A stretch of DNA of 64,000 nucleotides from Tomocerus qinae. Lineage: Eukaryota; Arthropoda; Collembola; Entomobryomorpha; Tomoceridae. Positions 1 to 13,855 of the stretch are shown here, piece after piece. The translations under genes were made by a program, and so were the position numbers. Under the pieces are notes generated by a model. It saw only the letters and a program-made list of their open reading frames with translations, had not been told where the DNA came from and searched no databases. The stretch lies in the NCBI GenBank assembly GCA_020055645.1, contig CM034547.1, forward strand, positions 52,454,909 to 52,518,908, read 5' to 3'. How positions within the stretch are numbered: position 1 is the first letter of the stretch; every line of letters begins with the position of its first letter.

Positions 1-256
1 ATTTACTCAACTCCAATTTAAAACTCTTGTGCGTACTGTGTATGTATAATGGTACAAAAGCTTCGTCTACTACATTGAGTTATGTTATTTCAATACTGCT
101 ACCATTTGCATGATTTTCTTCTTAGCTAAAAATGCATAGTTCTGCATTTTGTTAGACGTGCACAAAAATAGAAGTAAGTTCTTTGAATGACTTTTGACAC
201 GAGATCCCAATTTACGGAAATGGGAGTAAACTATATGTAAAACAAAATAAACTTAC
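1..256 (-). other. hth: 5' part of homothorax intron 2
   Basis: The interval begins with the GTAAGT donor at 256-251 and runs off the window edge. No coding sequence is visible. A deeply conserved intronic element implicated in hth splicing has been reported in insects, but I cannot tell whether this is the same intron. Confidence 0.85.
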
Positions 257-480
257 CCATATATTGCATCCTTGTCCCTCTTATGGACATCTGGGACAGG
301 TCCCATAACATGATTGGCGGCGGGTACATGATTGCTTTGGTGATGGTACATAGAATGACTATGGTTCATATGGGGAGAGGGATGAGCCAAAGGCTGCAGA
401 GGCCGGTGGGCCGCCGCGTGGGGATCATACATTGAGGGTACTGCTTCCATCCCCGGGTAGTGAGATAAGCCATCATCGTA
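257..480 (-). CDS. hth: homothorax (Meis-family TALE homeobox) coding exon 2
   Basis: This internal exon encodes 74 full codons (residues 6-79) plus two bases of the next. Hth/Meis is a nuclear TALE homeodomain cofactor that binds Extradenticle/Pbx and helps set proximal appendage, head and segmental identity. The translation opens with YDDGLSHYPGMEAVP, continues MYDPHAAAHRP, then a His/Pro/Met-rich low-complexity stretch (HPSPHMNHSHSMYHHQ), and closes with NHVMGPVPDVHKRDKDAIY, the motif that immediately precedes the Meis/PKNOX-N domain in the family. On the minus strand the exon follows TTTGACAG (481-488) and ends at a consensus GTAAGT donor (256-251). It enters in phase 0 and leaves in phase 2. 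The closing GG makes the junction codon Gly, as in Meis (IYGHPLF). The domain-bearing exons lie outside the window. No frameshift or stop is present. Family identity is very sure; orthology to hth rather than another arthropod Meis copy is likely. Confidence 0.96.
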
Positions 481-516
481 CTGTCAAATCACAACAAAAT
501 CCAACATTCATTAGTA
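481..516 (-). promoter_or_regulatory. hth: intron 1 branch point and 3' splice site
   Basis: On the minus strand TACTAAT (516-510), a near-perfect branch-point consensus, is followed about 25 nt later by a T-rich stretch and TTTGACAG just before exon 2. This fixes the exon 2 start and supports the predicted intron. Confidence 0.75.
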
Positions 517-3500
517 ACTTGCTAGAAACCAATAATCACTATCTTACAATCTCATATAAGTATGCACTAATAATGTATGAGCTTAAATATATAAATATAG
601 TGAAAATTCTGTATTGTTTCGTATCTCTACTGGTGTGATAATTTCCTTCAACCTACCTCTACCAGCCATCTCTCCCCATAAAGACAAACGTATCTAATAA
701 TCACTAACTAGAATAAGTGAGGATAGAGTAGACATTTACAATAGTATTTATACAAGGAAACAGTAGTAGATGGTTCATAGATAAATCTAGTGCGAAAGGG
801 CTGTCCAGTCAACCAAAACCATAGGAAACCAAACCAGAAGGCTCCCTCCCTCCTCAGACTCCGACTAATTATTCAGAATAACAAAACACACTGACAGTTT
901 AGCCACTACTACAAAGCGAACTCTAATGTTACTACTTGACTGTATTGTGAACATGTCTAAATCAGGCTTAATACCCGAATGAGTAATATAGGTAACCAAT
1001 GTGGAAACCTATAGATAACAAACACAAAGTTTAAAGCATATCCTTTGATCCGATTTACTTTGGGACTCACATGCATTTTAAATGTAGAGCGACAAGCTAT
1101 AGTGTGATAATAGCATACCAGTGTGTGTACGAAAAGATTATTATTATACCTACTCTGCTCTAACTAATGTATTTACTAGAGCGGTGTTCTCAGCTCTTAA
1201 TCCTATAAATTTTTAATTACTTCCAATAGATACGGCTTCCTAATTATCCGCATTAGTTTCACAAGCTAATTATCCTATCACATACATGCTCTTCTGGACT
1301 CATGGTGAATTGCCTTCGTTTTTCTGCACAAACTCTCTCCGTCAAACAGCTCTTCCTTTATTTTCCTCCGTTGGTTGTATAATCGTAATTTATAGTATAC
1401 TATAGTTGGTGCATGGTTAGATATATATAGGATGTCTCTAATATATTCGGTAAATAGAAGAATCCCAATGAGCACAAGGTTCACTACAAATTCAACACAG
1501 GACAAACATACTATGGCACTTTGTCTTATGTCCAGTGAAATTTCCCATTCGACCCCTTCTCATTTTGCACAACATTAACATTTAACATTTATGTTTCACA
1601 GTCATCCCCATCTCGGAATACTCTTATTTAGTCTCTACCCATTTGAACAGAGAAAAGATAGACTTCTGTCCTCGACATGCAGAAAACTAACAAACAACAC
1701 AGAGAATGTGAGGGAACGAGAACTGATCAGGGAATTGCCACAGAAATAGAAACTGTCACGTTCACATATGGCAGACTAGGAGAATTGAGAATGCATTCCA
1801 GGCAGAGCCCACTGTGGCTCCAACAGTAAATACTATTATACTATAAGATAGTGTGACAATGCTTCAATGTCCAAAGCACCCAAATGGCTCATTCGGCAGA
1901 CCATACGAAAATTCAGAAGCTAGAAGCTCCAACTTCAGTGCCGAGTGTAAAACTCTTTGCTTCGTTTACTTTCAGCCGTGGTCGTAACCGTAGCACAAAC
2001 AAGTCAGCTGACGATGACGATGAGTTCTCAATGACTGTGACTATGAGCCAAGCAGTCTACCGGACTTAGACTGTCTTGTCTACTTCAGTTACATTTAATG
2101 TTGTACTAGTGAACTGAACGCAGTTAGCGAAACCGAGAGACGAAACGGCAACTCAACTGTCTCTCTTACACGAAGTGTGTGTTGAATTATTGATTGGGTT
2201 TGCATAGACTTTTACTTTCAGAAGGTTGGCTAAAACTTTAATATTTACAAAGGAATGTAGTATATATAACGTAGTATTGTAGGTTAGTTTGTATTAAACG
2301 TGTGCATAGGTATTGGAAACTAATTTTTAGGCACGTTATTGTAAAACTTTTGAAATAATTCTTTTTGTTTCTCTTCTTTGAAAATTCTGTGGTGGTTAAT
2401 TCATTGTTTGCAGAATATATTATTGTTTGGTAGAGAAAGGGGTTTTGTGTAGCACAAACGATGAAATTGTTGATAGTTACAGAATGAAGAGCGGAGTGAG
2501 CCGCGTGTGATGTAATGTGTAAATGGAGAGAAAATGAAATGAAGTAGAGTTTTTATTTCAGGAAGGCCTAATAATTGTAAACTGAAAACTGTGGCTGGCC
2601 TGGGCTCTGAATAAAAGAGAGTAAAGCCGAACAAGGACGAGGCAGGCAGTCCATGCAATGATAATAACAGTAATAATCCAACATAGTTGGTTTCTGTATC
2701 AAGAGAGGAAGGCAACTAGTAGAAGGAATGAGTCTGACGCTAACCCAAAGCCAAACCAGGGCAGTTAGTTACACATTAGGTGCTTCTTGCCTATTAGGTT
2801 ACACTTGGAATACACACCTCACTCATTTAATGTTTAACTTAAGTCCAGTCAAGTCAGTCCAGAATTAAAATAAAATTCAAGAATCTTTCACTACTATCTC
2901 ATTTTACAAGTACTCACTACTCCAGTCAGATGCACTAGAGCAAGCAGGTACAGATACTGGACTGGTAGCTTTACTCTCAATGTACCTGCTACACAAAATA
3001 CGTTTGTTCCACTATATACGTTGTAGAATAATCTGATGTATATATATTTGATATCATATCGTTATGCTACTTTATCTTAATATGCACATCCAAGCAAACT
3101 TGCTCACTCGACTCACATCACAAAACAACACTACAGAGTAATACTACACAAAGAGTCTCACGGACTCAGTATACTGGACAGACTGGACTGGAACGGTAGA
3201 ACTCAAGAGGCTAGGCAAGAGAGTTGCTTTACTATGTGCATGTACATATAAAGAAGTCTATCTTAGTAACAGCTTATACAAAAACCACTATACCAATATG
3301 TGCATATTATTATTACGTAACATAGTAAGGTAACTAAGGCTTATAAACTAAGTATGCTAAACCAGCAGGTTGTTTTTTGTGAATAGGTATAGTAATCCAT
3401 AGCTTGAATGTGCTCTAAGTTATGTAGTAGTTGAATTTGTTCAATTTTGCTTGCTCTGATATGAATAAGTTGAAATAGGCTTAGCTAGACATGGCAGTAG

Positions 3501-4476
3501 TAGAGGAAAATGCACATATCGCTTTTATTATACGTTTTACGGGGAATTGAGAGACTGTAATCAAAGAAATTACGAGAACACGCAATGGGGCTTGCTTCAA
3601 CATAGGTACATTACATTTTACATTACGATATATATAGTGTAGGTAGTTCAGTTTAGTTGCTTTGTGTTGCTTTGTTGTTATGTTCGCTTATGTATTCCGT
3701 CTTGCGTTCGACATTCAACTTCAACTTGAACTGTTTTGACTCATACGGCTAACATTGCAGTGCATTTCATATCATAGCATGACATATCTTTTTATTCTAT
3801 GTACACTTGAACACAGGAGCTATTCAGCTCAAATAATACTTGTCTTATTCTAACATAATAAGTATCATGTATACCTAGGACCAATCTCAAATCCCTTCCT
3901 TTAACTCTAAGGTGGCTACCATTTATTATTGCTTATGACCAAAACGAGAGCAAAGAGCAAAACTCTCATTGATCGTTCAGAGAGGAATGCAATATCTTTA
4001 GTGAGGAATTTTAGACCAAAGTTGTTTACTTTTGTTTTGTTTGCGGGCCAGTCTGACTAAACGAAGCCAGAAATGGTTACTCTACAGTTGTTCAAAGACC
4101 AGATGTACAATACAACTTAAATCATATCACAATAATTTCATATCATAACTTGCTTTCGCTCTTGAATTAAATTCACAACAACAAACCAACACCAGCCGAC
4201 ACAACTCAGGTATTAAATACAGCCTAACATGCTAACCTTACTTTTACTTTAACATGCCTCTGTTTCCTTATGCACATTTACTTTTGTATATCTATATCTC
4301 CATATTCAAATAAAATCGTAATCCTATGCCTTAGTTACGTGCATGCTTGTATGGGATATCAGCATTTTGTTAAAAATTTACCTAACCTACTGTAGCACAT
4401 GTACTCTTTGTAAATATAGATATATACAAATGTACATATATGTAACTGTAATATCCATGTATAGTATGCTGTCAGG

Positions 4477-4795
4477 GACCGATTCCTACGAGGGAATCAC
4501 TCCTAAAAGACTTTACTCCTAAAGTATTCCTAAAAAGTACTTCTTCCTCCAATGCAATATATTAATTGATTGTTTTTAATTATTTTAGAGTTACCCTTTA
4601 TACCACATTTAATCATGACTATTCAATGGGTTTACAAATCAGTTTAATTTTCAATATCTTTAATGTTAGCTAACTGTTAAGACAATCTTAAGCTATTATT
4701 GCATGATTAAGTTGGACTGGACATAGGATTAGGTGGCTGTAGGAGTTCTTTAGGAGTAAAGTCTTTTAGGAGTGATTCCCTCGTAGGAGTCGTTC
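4477..4795. mobile_element. MITE-like inverted-repeat element in hth intron 1
   Basis: The left end (about 4480-4525) reads CGATTCCTACGAGGGAATC and continues ACTCCTAAAAGACTTTACTCC. The right end (about 4745-4792) is its reverse complement over roughly 45 bp with one or two mismatches. About 220 bp of AT-rich, non-coding DNA lies between, for a total near 320 bp. Within each arm a CTCCTAAA-type heptamer recurs, so the ends are internally repetitive. No transposase frame is present, so it would be non-autonomous. I see no convincing target-site duplication, so superfamily is unassigned and exact ends are approximate. Confidence 0.7.
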
Positions 4796-7700
4796 CATGT
4801 AATCCATGGTATGCAAATGGCCTATCTCATGACATACCTTATAAAATAGTTATACACACAAGCAAAGCAAATCAACAAACCTTCGTCCACAAAATGAAAT
4901 CTGTTTGCCATAGTTGTTGCTTACAATAGTGTATCATCTATATTTGATTGTGTAACCTTTGCTCTGGATATGACTACCTAGTTATGTCACTATGTTAAAT
5001 AATTTCGAGTAGAAGGAGAATCGATTTACACCGAATTCAAAATTAAATTCCGTAGGTACAGAACATGCAGAGATATAAAATAGTAACACGACACGACCTC
5101 AGCCACTCAAGTATATGTCTCGTATATTTAAACAAACAAAATTAACAGTTAATACAAATGCAGTATGTGGTACACAGGCAGTAATCCTTAAGTATACTGG
5201 TTAAATAAATACTGAAAACAAATCCAATCTACAGTTCATAATGCAGTAAATTGTAGTGGTTTTGTGTTTTTGCCTAGATATAAATAATGTTATGTACATG
5301 GTACACATTATCTCTAAAATACAATTGTTAAATAAGCAATCTGTACATTTATCTATATTTGTATTGTACATATGCCTGTCCTTTCTTTGATAGTCTGGCA
5401 TGTATTTAAGTAGCCTAATCCCAGTCCGTTGAGTTTTGTTGGTAAAAGCATGGTAACTTTATATTCATTATAACCATGTATTAAATAATAGTCTTAAGTT
5501 GGTAGTTGGTGGGATGACTAGACCTAAATATATAGCAAGGTGGATTTGAAATGGCTGCATAACATTCTCTAACATACATTTAACATGCCGATAAGGATAC
5601 CCATAGTGAGAAAATGATAAAGTTGATAAAAAGGTTTGATGCGAGCTCCGAGTTTTTCTGGTGGTCTTGCTATTACTACAATTGCTTTGCTCTTCCTATA
5701 ACAAATATAATAGAGGATTGGATTTGTAATGCGACGTAGCTAATCATAAGATAAAATAATATAGAATCTCAAGTCTCACTCACTCTCTGTCAGTCATAAT
5801 GGTAATAGGCTAATGGTTATAGTAATGGCATTACCAGAATGTTTCTTCAGCTTCCATCGCTTGACTTAAGATATCCTCAACTTACAATCCTTCAGCTATG
5901 TACGTCTTTCTTATCTGAGATACTAAACATGCATTTTATGTATGTTTGCATCATACATAAGGAAAAATTAGCTTAATGAATGAACCAGCGAGAGCTCTTC
6001 ATTGACTTTAGAAGACCACCTCTCTTCCATCGTATAAATAATTTTCTTTTGTAGCCAGACATACCTTTCCTAACAAACTTTGCTTCAATATTCCCCATCC
6101 ACTCACAATTTAGACGCTAGACATTTAGAGTCGTCGTTTTCTGCATATAAGTACTTTTCTGTTCTATAGCTCATTCTGCGCTAAGCTAATCGTATTTACA
6201 GGGTGCTTTGAGCAGTTACCTAAATGAAGTAACTTGTCTCGTTTTACGATTAGTAGGTCTTATGTATGTTGCAGGTCAAAATACAGCATAACTAATGAAT
6301 GTTTTATATAATGCACTTTATACAACAGTATATATTTAGCTTTCTTAGACACTGTTTAAAGTACTTATTTAACTGGAGCTTATCTAACTTAAAATACACA
6401 ACATAAAATATACTTCTATTATGCACATGTACAGTGTTAAGGTGTTTAGAAACTAAAGGAAACACATAGGAGCTAACTTAAATAATCTAAGTACATAAGT
6501 AAGGTTCGGTAGTAACTTGGGATCGGTGACTTGTTAGTTTTGCTTTGCGCTTTGCTATTATAAGAACAGCTCCATGTCGTTTTTCTTCGACAACTTTTTC
6601 CCATGTTCCCTACTTGATTTGAAAATGACAATATTTTTCGTGCTTTCCATAGCCGTCAGCACAAATGCATAAACAATGTTCCTAAATGTCATTTTTATAT
6701 AGCGAAGCTAGTATATCATGTAGTAGACGCTATCGTACATAGCTATCGTGTATATGTGAATACTGTACAAGCACGAAATAAGAGATAGGAATGTTTTTCA
6801 GTTCCCGTCAACGTCAAAGTGGAAGCACAGGAAAAATCTAATCATTGCCATTTAGCAACTACTACATAGAACATACGTACACAGTAGGGACTTAAGTTGT
6901 AAGTTAATTTACGCTACAAACGCCTTAACTTACGTCGAGGAAAGTTATGCATCTATTTAATGTTATAAAGTGATTTTCTATATGGATGTTGGTATTTAGT
7001 CGCCAAATTAGAAAATACATAGAAGGAAAGAGTCAAAGGAGTGTATTTGTAGTTTCCAAACCTGAGAGAAGCAAATGTGCCAACTTGAAAAAGTGGCAAT
7101 GTTGACATTTATGCAAGCCCATCGTCATAGTCATGATCATCATCATCATCATTTCACAGTACACTGATAGTATCGTATAGTTTAGTGCAATGGCTTTGAC
7201 TTGACTTGGCCTAATATTAGTATTCCCCTTTCGTTTCCTTTAGGCTGAACTGAGCCAGTAGACTCCGGTCTTCAAGTGAATTCAAAACTTTAAGAGCACT
7301 CTTAAATCCACACAAGTAATTCTCATCTGACACTATCAAACCACTACAATTTTTCTCGTCGACAAGATTAGCCTATAAAATTTGCCACGGTGGAACGTAC
7401 ACACCCAAACAAAGCATATATCTTCAGGATACTTGCTAATTTTTCACTCTCACCAACTTACTTGCTACACAATTTGTATCAAATGCTACAAGTAGATCTT
7501 TCTACTTATTTAGTTAGTAGGTGTATACAATACAAATGGATACAGACACTAATAAACTAGCAGAGTACATCGGTTGAAAGTGTTAACTCAACTGAACAGT
7601 AGAGCACAAGAAATATCTACTTAATGTATAGTACCTAAGCTAAAATCTAACAATAACTAGTATGTATAAATTGATACAGATCTCCATACATACTCATTAC

Positions 7701-10700
7701 TACACATAACAACAAATTCATTTGAACTATCGTTTCAATCCTGTTGGATCACTATTTTCGCAAGGAGAAGAAACCACCTCCTACAGCAAATTATTGCATG
7801 ACTCTAATGAGACAGTTATTTTTCTTTGATTTCTTTTCTGACTCACTCAAACAGTTTCAAATCTAAGCTATATGTAACGCAGCTCTATTTAGCCACAGCC
7901 AAGAATCACAAAAACAAATGTCCAAATAGTTATTTGTTTGTACAGCCAGCCAAACTTAAGTCAATAGGAAGAATTCGAATCAACGTGGGCAAACAGATCG
8001 ACTTTTTTGCACTATAGGCATATGAATGAGCCTTGAATGAATGTGGAGACGTGATGTTGCCCGCACGATTTCCCTTAGGTGACTGAAATTTAATGTCATC
8101 GGAAATGGAGACCCGGACCCGAGTCTATGTCCCAAAAGAGATCTACATGCATACATCCGTACTTAGTGTATAATAAATATATCTTTATTCCTATACAGTA
8201 TATACATAATGTTTTGTGCGTAATGGTATCATGAACAAAATATACTATACTATCATAAAAGTAAGGAACCATCAAACATTCTGTGGAGTAGAAGAGTCCT
8301 CGGGTCAAACTGAACTTAAGCCATCTACCAAGGGCTACATTACGTTACGGATTCTCTTCTATACTAACATTGATACATAAGGCCCCAGTTCACTTCGCTT
8401 CCATTGCATCGAATTGTGTTCAGATAAATGGTGGCAATAATACAAACACGGAATGGGAAAAGGGACTCTCTTTCTCTATGGAGGACCCTGGATGCTCGTA
8501 AATCATTTAGACTCACAAAATACATTCATGGCGAGAGACAACTAACTATTTTAAAAGATAACTTCTCTTTTCTCGCCTTTTCAAAACAACTACAGCTACG
8601 ACCACGACGATGTCCATTACAAAACGTGCAGAATGCTGTCACACTCTCCACTACTGTGTAACTCGTCCGAACTCAAGCCCTCCGTCAAACAACTTTCAAG
8701 TGCTACAACACTGTGGTAGCGCCCGCTAGAAAAATTGATGGCTAATAAGTACCCATGTACAAAATACACTACATATTATCACATATCCTGTTCCTGTTAC
8801 CCTCCAAATATTCAATCACTCATATTTTGTAGGTATAGCATCACAAGTTTCCTATTTCGGAATAGTATTAACTAGCCCCTTCTATCTGCGAACTATTAAT
8901 TCTCGCCTGCCTTGAGCATACAAAGAAGACATTTAAACTAAAGTCATCATTATTGTACACATAGTCATATTAGTAGTACCAGCTATCATCTAAATACTTG
9001 CTAAATACCTACTAGACATAGTCCACGTAAGTATTATAGGATATTAGTGTTTACAATTTAAGGCTTATAGGCAGGTAAGTTTAAATATAAGCTTAAGCTA
9101 ACAACCAAACGAAAGACCCGACAATGATACCCGACCCTTGAGTCAGTCGAGTGAGAGAGAGTCTGTGATTTGAGTTGTTCGTCTGTCCATCAGCGTCAGC
9201 CAGTCATTTGCCACACCGCTCTGTCTCCTCTAATCTGTCTCTGTCTAAATCAAAACTTATTTCCCAGAATAATTACCTAGAAACATAAGCTCCTTCTCCT
9301 TCCTCTCCTTCAATTAACTCCACTTCACCATTTTTCAGGGTTGACTTGACTTTACTAGCCCTGACATAAGAAACTCAGAAAACCACACCATGAAATAACT
9401 GTATCAAACTAGTAAAGTTGTTGATGAGCATCGGTTTGCAGAAAGCATCCGAAATTTTCCACATGTATTTACAATTAGCCACAATATAGTCAACTCTGAC
9501 TGGGGACTGTTTCCTTAAGTCAATACAAGTTCTCGTGTCACAGTCATAAGTAACTTAACTTTATTTGTATATGTACCTCCAATCAACAATCATTCGTCAA
9601 TAGGGGGTCAAAGCTTGTCTCCCACGTCATGCGGCGTCAGAGACGTCGTGGCTGTCACATTGTTATTAGCCCTCGTGTATTAGTGTACACATTGCTTTGC
9701 CCTTTACCAATTTAGCTCCTACCAAAGGACTAACGTGTAACTTATCCACAGAATCCACAATAAACTAAGCTTTAAAATTTCCATATATTTACACACTAAA
9801 TAAACCTACTAGTTAATAGTAAATATTTTCCTATAGTACATTCTTGTCTGTCCTTTACATAGTTTACAGCTATTATATGTAAATATCACCGCAGAGTGTA
9901 TTCAAAGAACAACAAAGACGGCTTATCTCTTAAGGTATGTACACTACAGACACTGATTAGAATCTATCAAAAACTCCTAACCCACTTAAAGGAGTCCCTG
10001 TGTTAACCCTTTGAAACAGGTGATAAAAATTCCTTTCTTCCCAAAAAACAAGTAATGATTATCATGAGTCTCAAAGCTTAACTCTTTTAGTTACGGGTGA
10101 CATAACATACCTATTTATATGCCATGTTAATGGGTAGACTATTTTTTCTTTGCATGATACTCAAATGTCTTCTCTACTAAATATTGCAATATCTATTATA
10201 CATTAAGTACCTACCTACTATATGACTTAAATGGTTACTGACGCTGTTACATTTATTTTGCATAGGTAGATGCTTGGCTATACATAAGCACCAAGAGCTA
10301 TTTGAGAGATTTACGTCTTGCTGAAAGCTGATATCGACAAACGAGTCAGTAGGAGATAAAGAGAAAAGCCGAAGAGCAGTTTAAAGTTTCTTTAATGTAA
10401 AAAAATAATTTATGACCGCTAAAGTGACAACACTGGGTCACCATATAATTCATTAGATATACTTATAGTACGATCCGAAAAAATCTCTTATAGGATCTAT
10501 CTTATACATTCCTGAACATGCACAGAATATTATGCTACTAATACTTATCTTGTAAATAGTTTGAGATTTGGCCACAGAATTCAATGAGTTAAGATAATGT
10601 TCTGATATACTTAGTACAATGTTAAAATGCGCATATAGAATGTAATTACAAATGTATATGTATATCACGGATAAATAGAGTTCAATTCAGTTCAGTCAGT

Positions 10701-13700
10701 GCATGGCCAGTATAATGTGAAAAACAGAGAGATGTGATTGCAAGGAGAGTAGGAGCAAAAAGTGATGATGTTATCCCCAAAGTCCCCATCCAATACGCAT
10801 TTACATAAGAGAAGAGGACGATGTGATGTTGATGCTGCTAATAATGAGTCAGCAAGACGAGTTATCGCCATCAACCCTAAAGCTTGCCTAATACTTTACT
10901 ATATAATTTTTCAATCTATAGGAAATATATATTGCTAGTAAAAGACATAATACTATACTTAAGGAAGAATTTAAGGGTGTCTCGAACCGATTGCGACACG
11001 TAAACAATAACCAACATAATGTTGTGACACGATGAAAGAAAAGATGTAAAGATTAAATTTCCTTCTGATGAATTCAGTTTTATCTCTTTGTAATTGTAAA
11101 TAGTGAGACGTGTAAATATTTTTCTTGTGAAATTATGCAAGATAAAGATGAAAATGCAGAGCTGAACAATATTGTAAAGCTGTCGTATAAATGCCAGAAA
11201 GGATGAGTGTAAAAAGAAAGAAAATGAATTACAGAAGTTTTAGTGGTGAGTCTTGCTACTTATTCTGTAGAAAAGATAGAGTCATGAAGGTTTGATAATG
11301 TACATGAGCTACTGCCCTGCCTATACAGGAAGGGGTTGTTCTTGTAGCGAGCCAAAGCTGAGTCAAGTCTAGTGAAACCCAAGTAACGCATGTAATGAAA
11401 TTGACAGGACTTTGTGTATGAATTGTCAAATGTAACCTTGTGAGGTCAACAACGTTTAGAAGAGGAAAATATATTGCAGTGAAATGGTGTGTGGTGTAAT
11501 GTAATGTAATGCAAAGCATAGTCCTACTAAACAGAATGTTTGATGTAGGTACAGACATAATAATATAGAGAACAGTTAAAGCAATGTCTCTATATTTGTT
11601 ATAAAGTATTGTATAAGCGCAGGGAAGTCAAAGGAGGAATGCTATCCCAAAAAGTAATAAATTAAGCGGGCAAAAAATTTCCAAGAGACCATGGTTAATT
11701 TTCAGCACATAAATAAACACGGAGTGGTGCAAGATAAATTATTAGGAGTAGATGTGTTGACACTGGTTGGAGCTGAATAATCTGTGGTTAAATGTCACTT
11801 TGGGTCACTATATTAACCGATACGATACTTATTTACTACTAACCATGTATGTTATACATTTGATATCCATTTCCCTCCTATAAGAACTTTAAAACTTTAT
11901 ATACCTAGTGTTAGTAATGGAAAACTAACAATTAGGAGCATCAATAGAGAAATAGTGCCATGTCACACTGGCATGGCACTCGACTCGGAACTAACTAAAT
12001 AGTCAATTCACCATTTATTTAGACAGTTTGTGGAAGGTAATCGTCATAGACAGCAGAACAGAGTAGTTAGCAGAATTATGTGAAGCTCTAAGTACTTACT
12101 AGTATAGTAAACGTGTAGGCATTACAATAGTTTCGTTTCAAGTCAAGTGAATTCAGTAAAATCCGAGTGAATTGTCGGTATTCTCTAACATATTATTATT
12201 CTAGTAACCATGTCTGACGACGGAAAGCTGAGCAATACATACAAGGATGGACTAATACTATAAAGATCCTCATTTTCCCGTTTTCCATTGCATATACAAA
12301 TCTATAGAAGAACATAGGGAAGTACGCCAAAAAATTTTGGGACTAGAAAATTTATGATCATTCATTTCGGATAGTAGGCAAGGCTAAGGTAGTAGTACGA
12401 CTACTCCACTACCACAATATACAATATGTTAACTAGACATTCGACATTCATTTTCATTCTCACAGTCTGTTTCGGTTATCGCCTCTCAGCCTTCCACGAG
12501 TAGTAGTATTCCTATTTCCTTTTGCTTTATGTTTATGTATGAATGTGTTTCGGTGTGTTATGTTGTTCTGTTAGTTTCAGATTTCAAGTCCTGTCTGTTT
12601 TCTCTAATATTGTGATATAGCATGTGTTGTGTTTATGCACATAGCTCAGTTCAACACGAAAAACGAAAAGCGCAACTAAATTCAACTAAATCATTCTGAA
12701 TCAACGAAATGAAATGGAATGCCCGCATACGATTCATCATTGTTACTACATTCCACATTGCAATGCACCGAGTGGATTCGGATGCAGCTTTTCATAATAC
12801 TACTACTACTAGTCAATACGTAAATCTCCATAATAATAAATAGACTAACAATAAACACCTTCATAATAAAAATCTGACCATATAAAAGAAAATGCTCCAT
12901 TGTTCAGGGTAAATATTCTAACCGGATCCCTTATTTGTTGTATCATTATTTTTACTACCAAATCATATAAATATCTACATGGGTCCTTTCAACCTAAACA
13001 TATTGACTGAATATTTATTACACTAGTTAGAACTCAACTTGAAGTGACAATAAACCCCAACCTAACAACCCGAATTTCAACAAGCCCTTCTTGGTTATTA
13101 GTTTAGTAGTTGTTCGCCGTGTCCGATATGAATACATAAAACCCACTTGAGATGATCGGCAGAACTAAAATGAAGGCTAGACTACCCTCGACCTATGACA
13201 CACACTTTATTTGACATTTTTGTGACAACCGCTTTAGGATCTGTATGACAAAGTGCTTTTCTTCAAAAGCCTCCCGTTACAAGTGCATTTACAATTTGCA
13301 CTCACTAGTATTTCTCCAATTTCGGGTAAAACACCATTTTCTCTGAGATAAGTATGCATTTGTAGCTGTAATATGCCATCACTCTGAACTCCATTCATGA
13401 TTCATGAGATTTTCCCTTCGATTTATTTAAAAAAGCACCCTTTTGATAACATAAAGAGCACATTATTCCTTTTCACTGTCTGTCTACATCATTTCATTAT
13501 AGATTCTCTTTTAGATGAGTGGTAAACGAACCTAAGAACACTTAAAACCAGAAATTGAAATAATTTGTGATAAATATTCTAGTGGTAACGGTTCATATAT
13601 TCCGCTAATAGTATACTAGCAAGCACAGAACATATAAAACTAATGAAGTTGTTGTTGATATCTCAATTCTTGTATGATTATTTTAGACATAACACACAAA

Positions 13701-13840
13701 CATTTACAAATTGCAAAGTACCTAAATGGAATACCCACGTATATCTGTCATGTTGCTAGTAACGTGCCTGATAGCTATAATGCAAAGCTTTTAACACTCA
13801 AATCATAATATTGTGGTAATAAATAAAATATTTTACTTAC

Positions 13841-13855
13841 CCGTGGCTGGGCCAT
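13841..13855 (-). CDS. hth: homothorax coding exon 1 (start codon plus four codons)
   Basis: The minus strand reads ATG GCC CAG CCA CGG, giving M-A-Q-P-R, directly followed by a GTAAGT donor (13840-13835). Joined in phase 0 to exon 2 it yields MAQPRYDDGLSHY, matching the N terminus of arthropod Hth (MAQPRYDDGL). The vertebrate Meis split after MAQR is in the corresponding place, so the tiny first coding exon and intron position are ancient. The start is supported by an in-frame TGA at 13882-13880, 27 nt upstream, and by G at +4 of the ATG. The exon is far too short for ORF calling and was found by family knowledge. Transcription runs leftward, toward lower coordinates. Confidence 0.93.

Larger units (their letters stand above)
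481..13840 (-). other. hth: homothorax intron 1 (13.36 kb)
   Basis: This interval lies between the exon 1 donor (13840) and the exon 2 acceptor (481). Large 5' introns that may hold enhancers are usual for hth/Meis genes. I see no coding exon inside it: the open frames present are short and unlike known proteins. It contains one inverted-repeat element near 4477-4795, a short ATC microsatellite near 7138-7154, a CTA run near 12799-12812 and a Meis-like TTGACAG at 11401-11407. The rest is AT-rich sequence in which I see nothing specific. Confidence 0.9.

Noticed and set aside
9601..9660. G+C-rich stretch with CACGTC/GACGTCGTGG dyad resembling a tRNA or strong hairpin
   Set aside because: Pairing is imperfect, and no tRNA A/B box or cloverleaf can be drawn.
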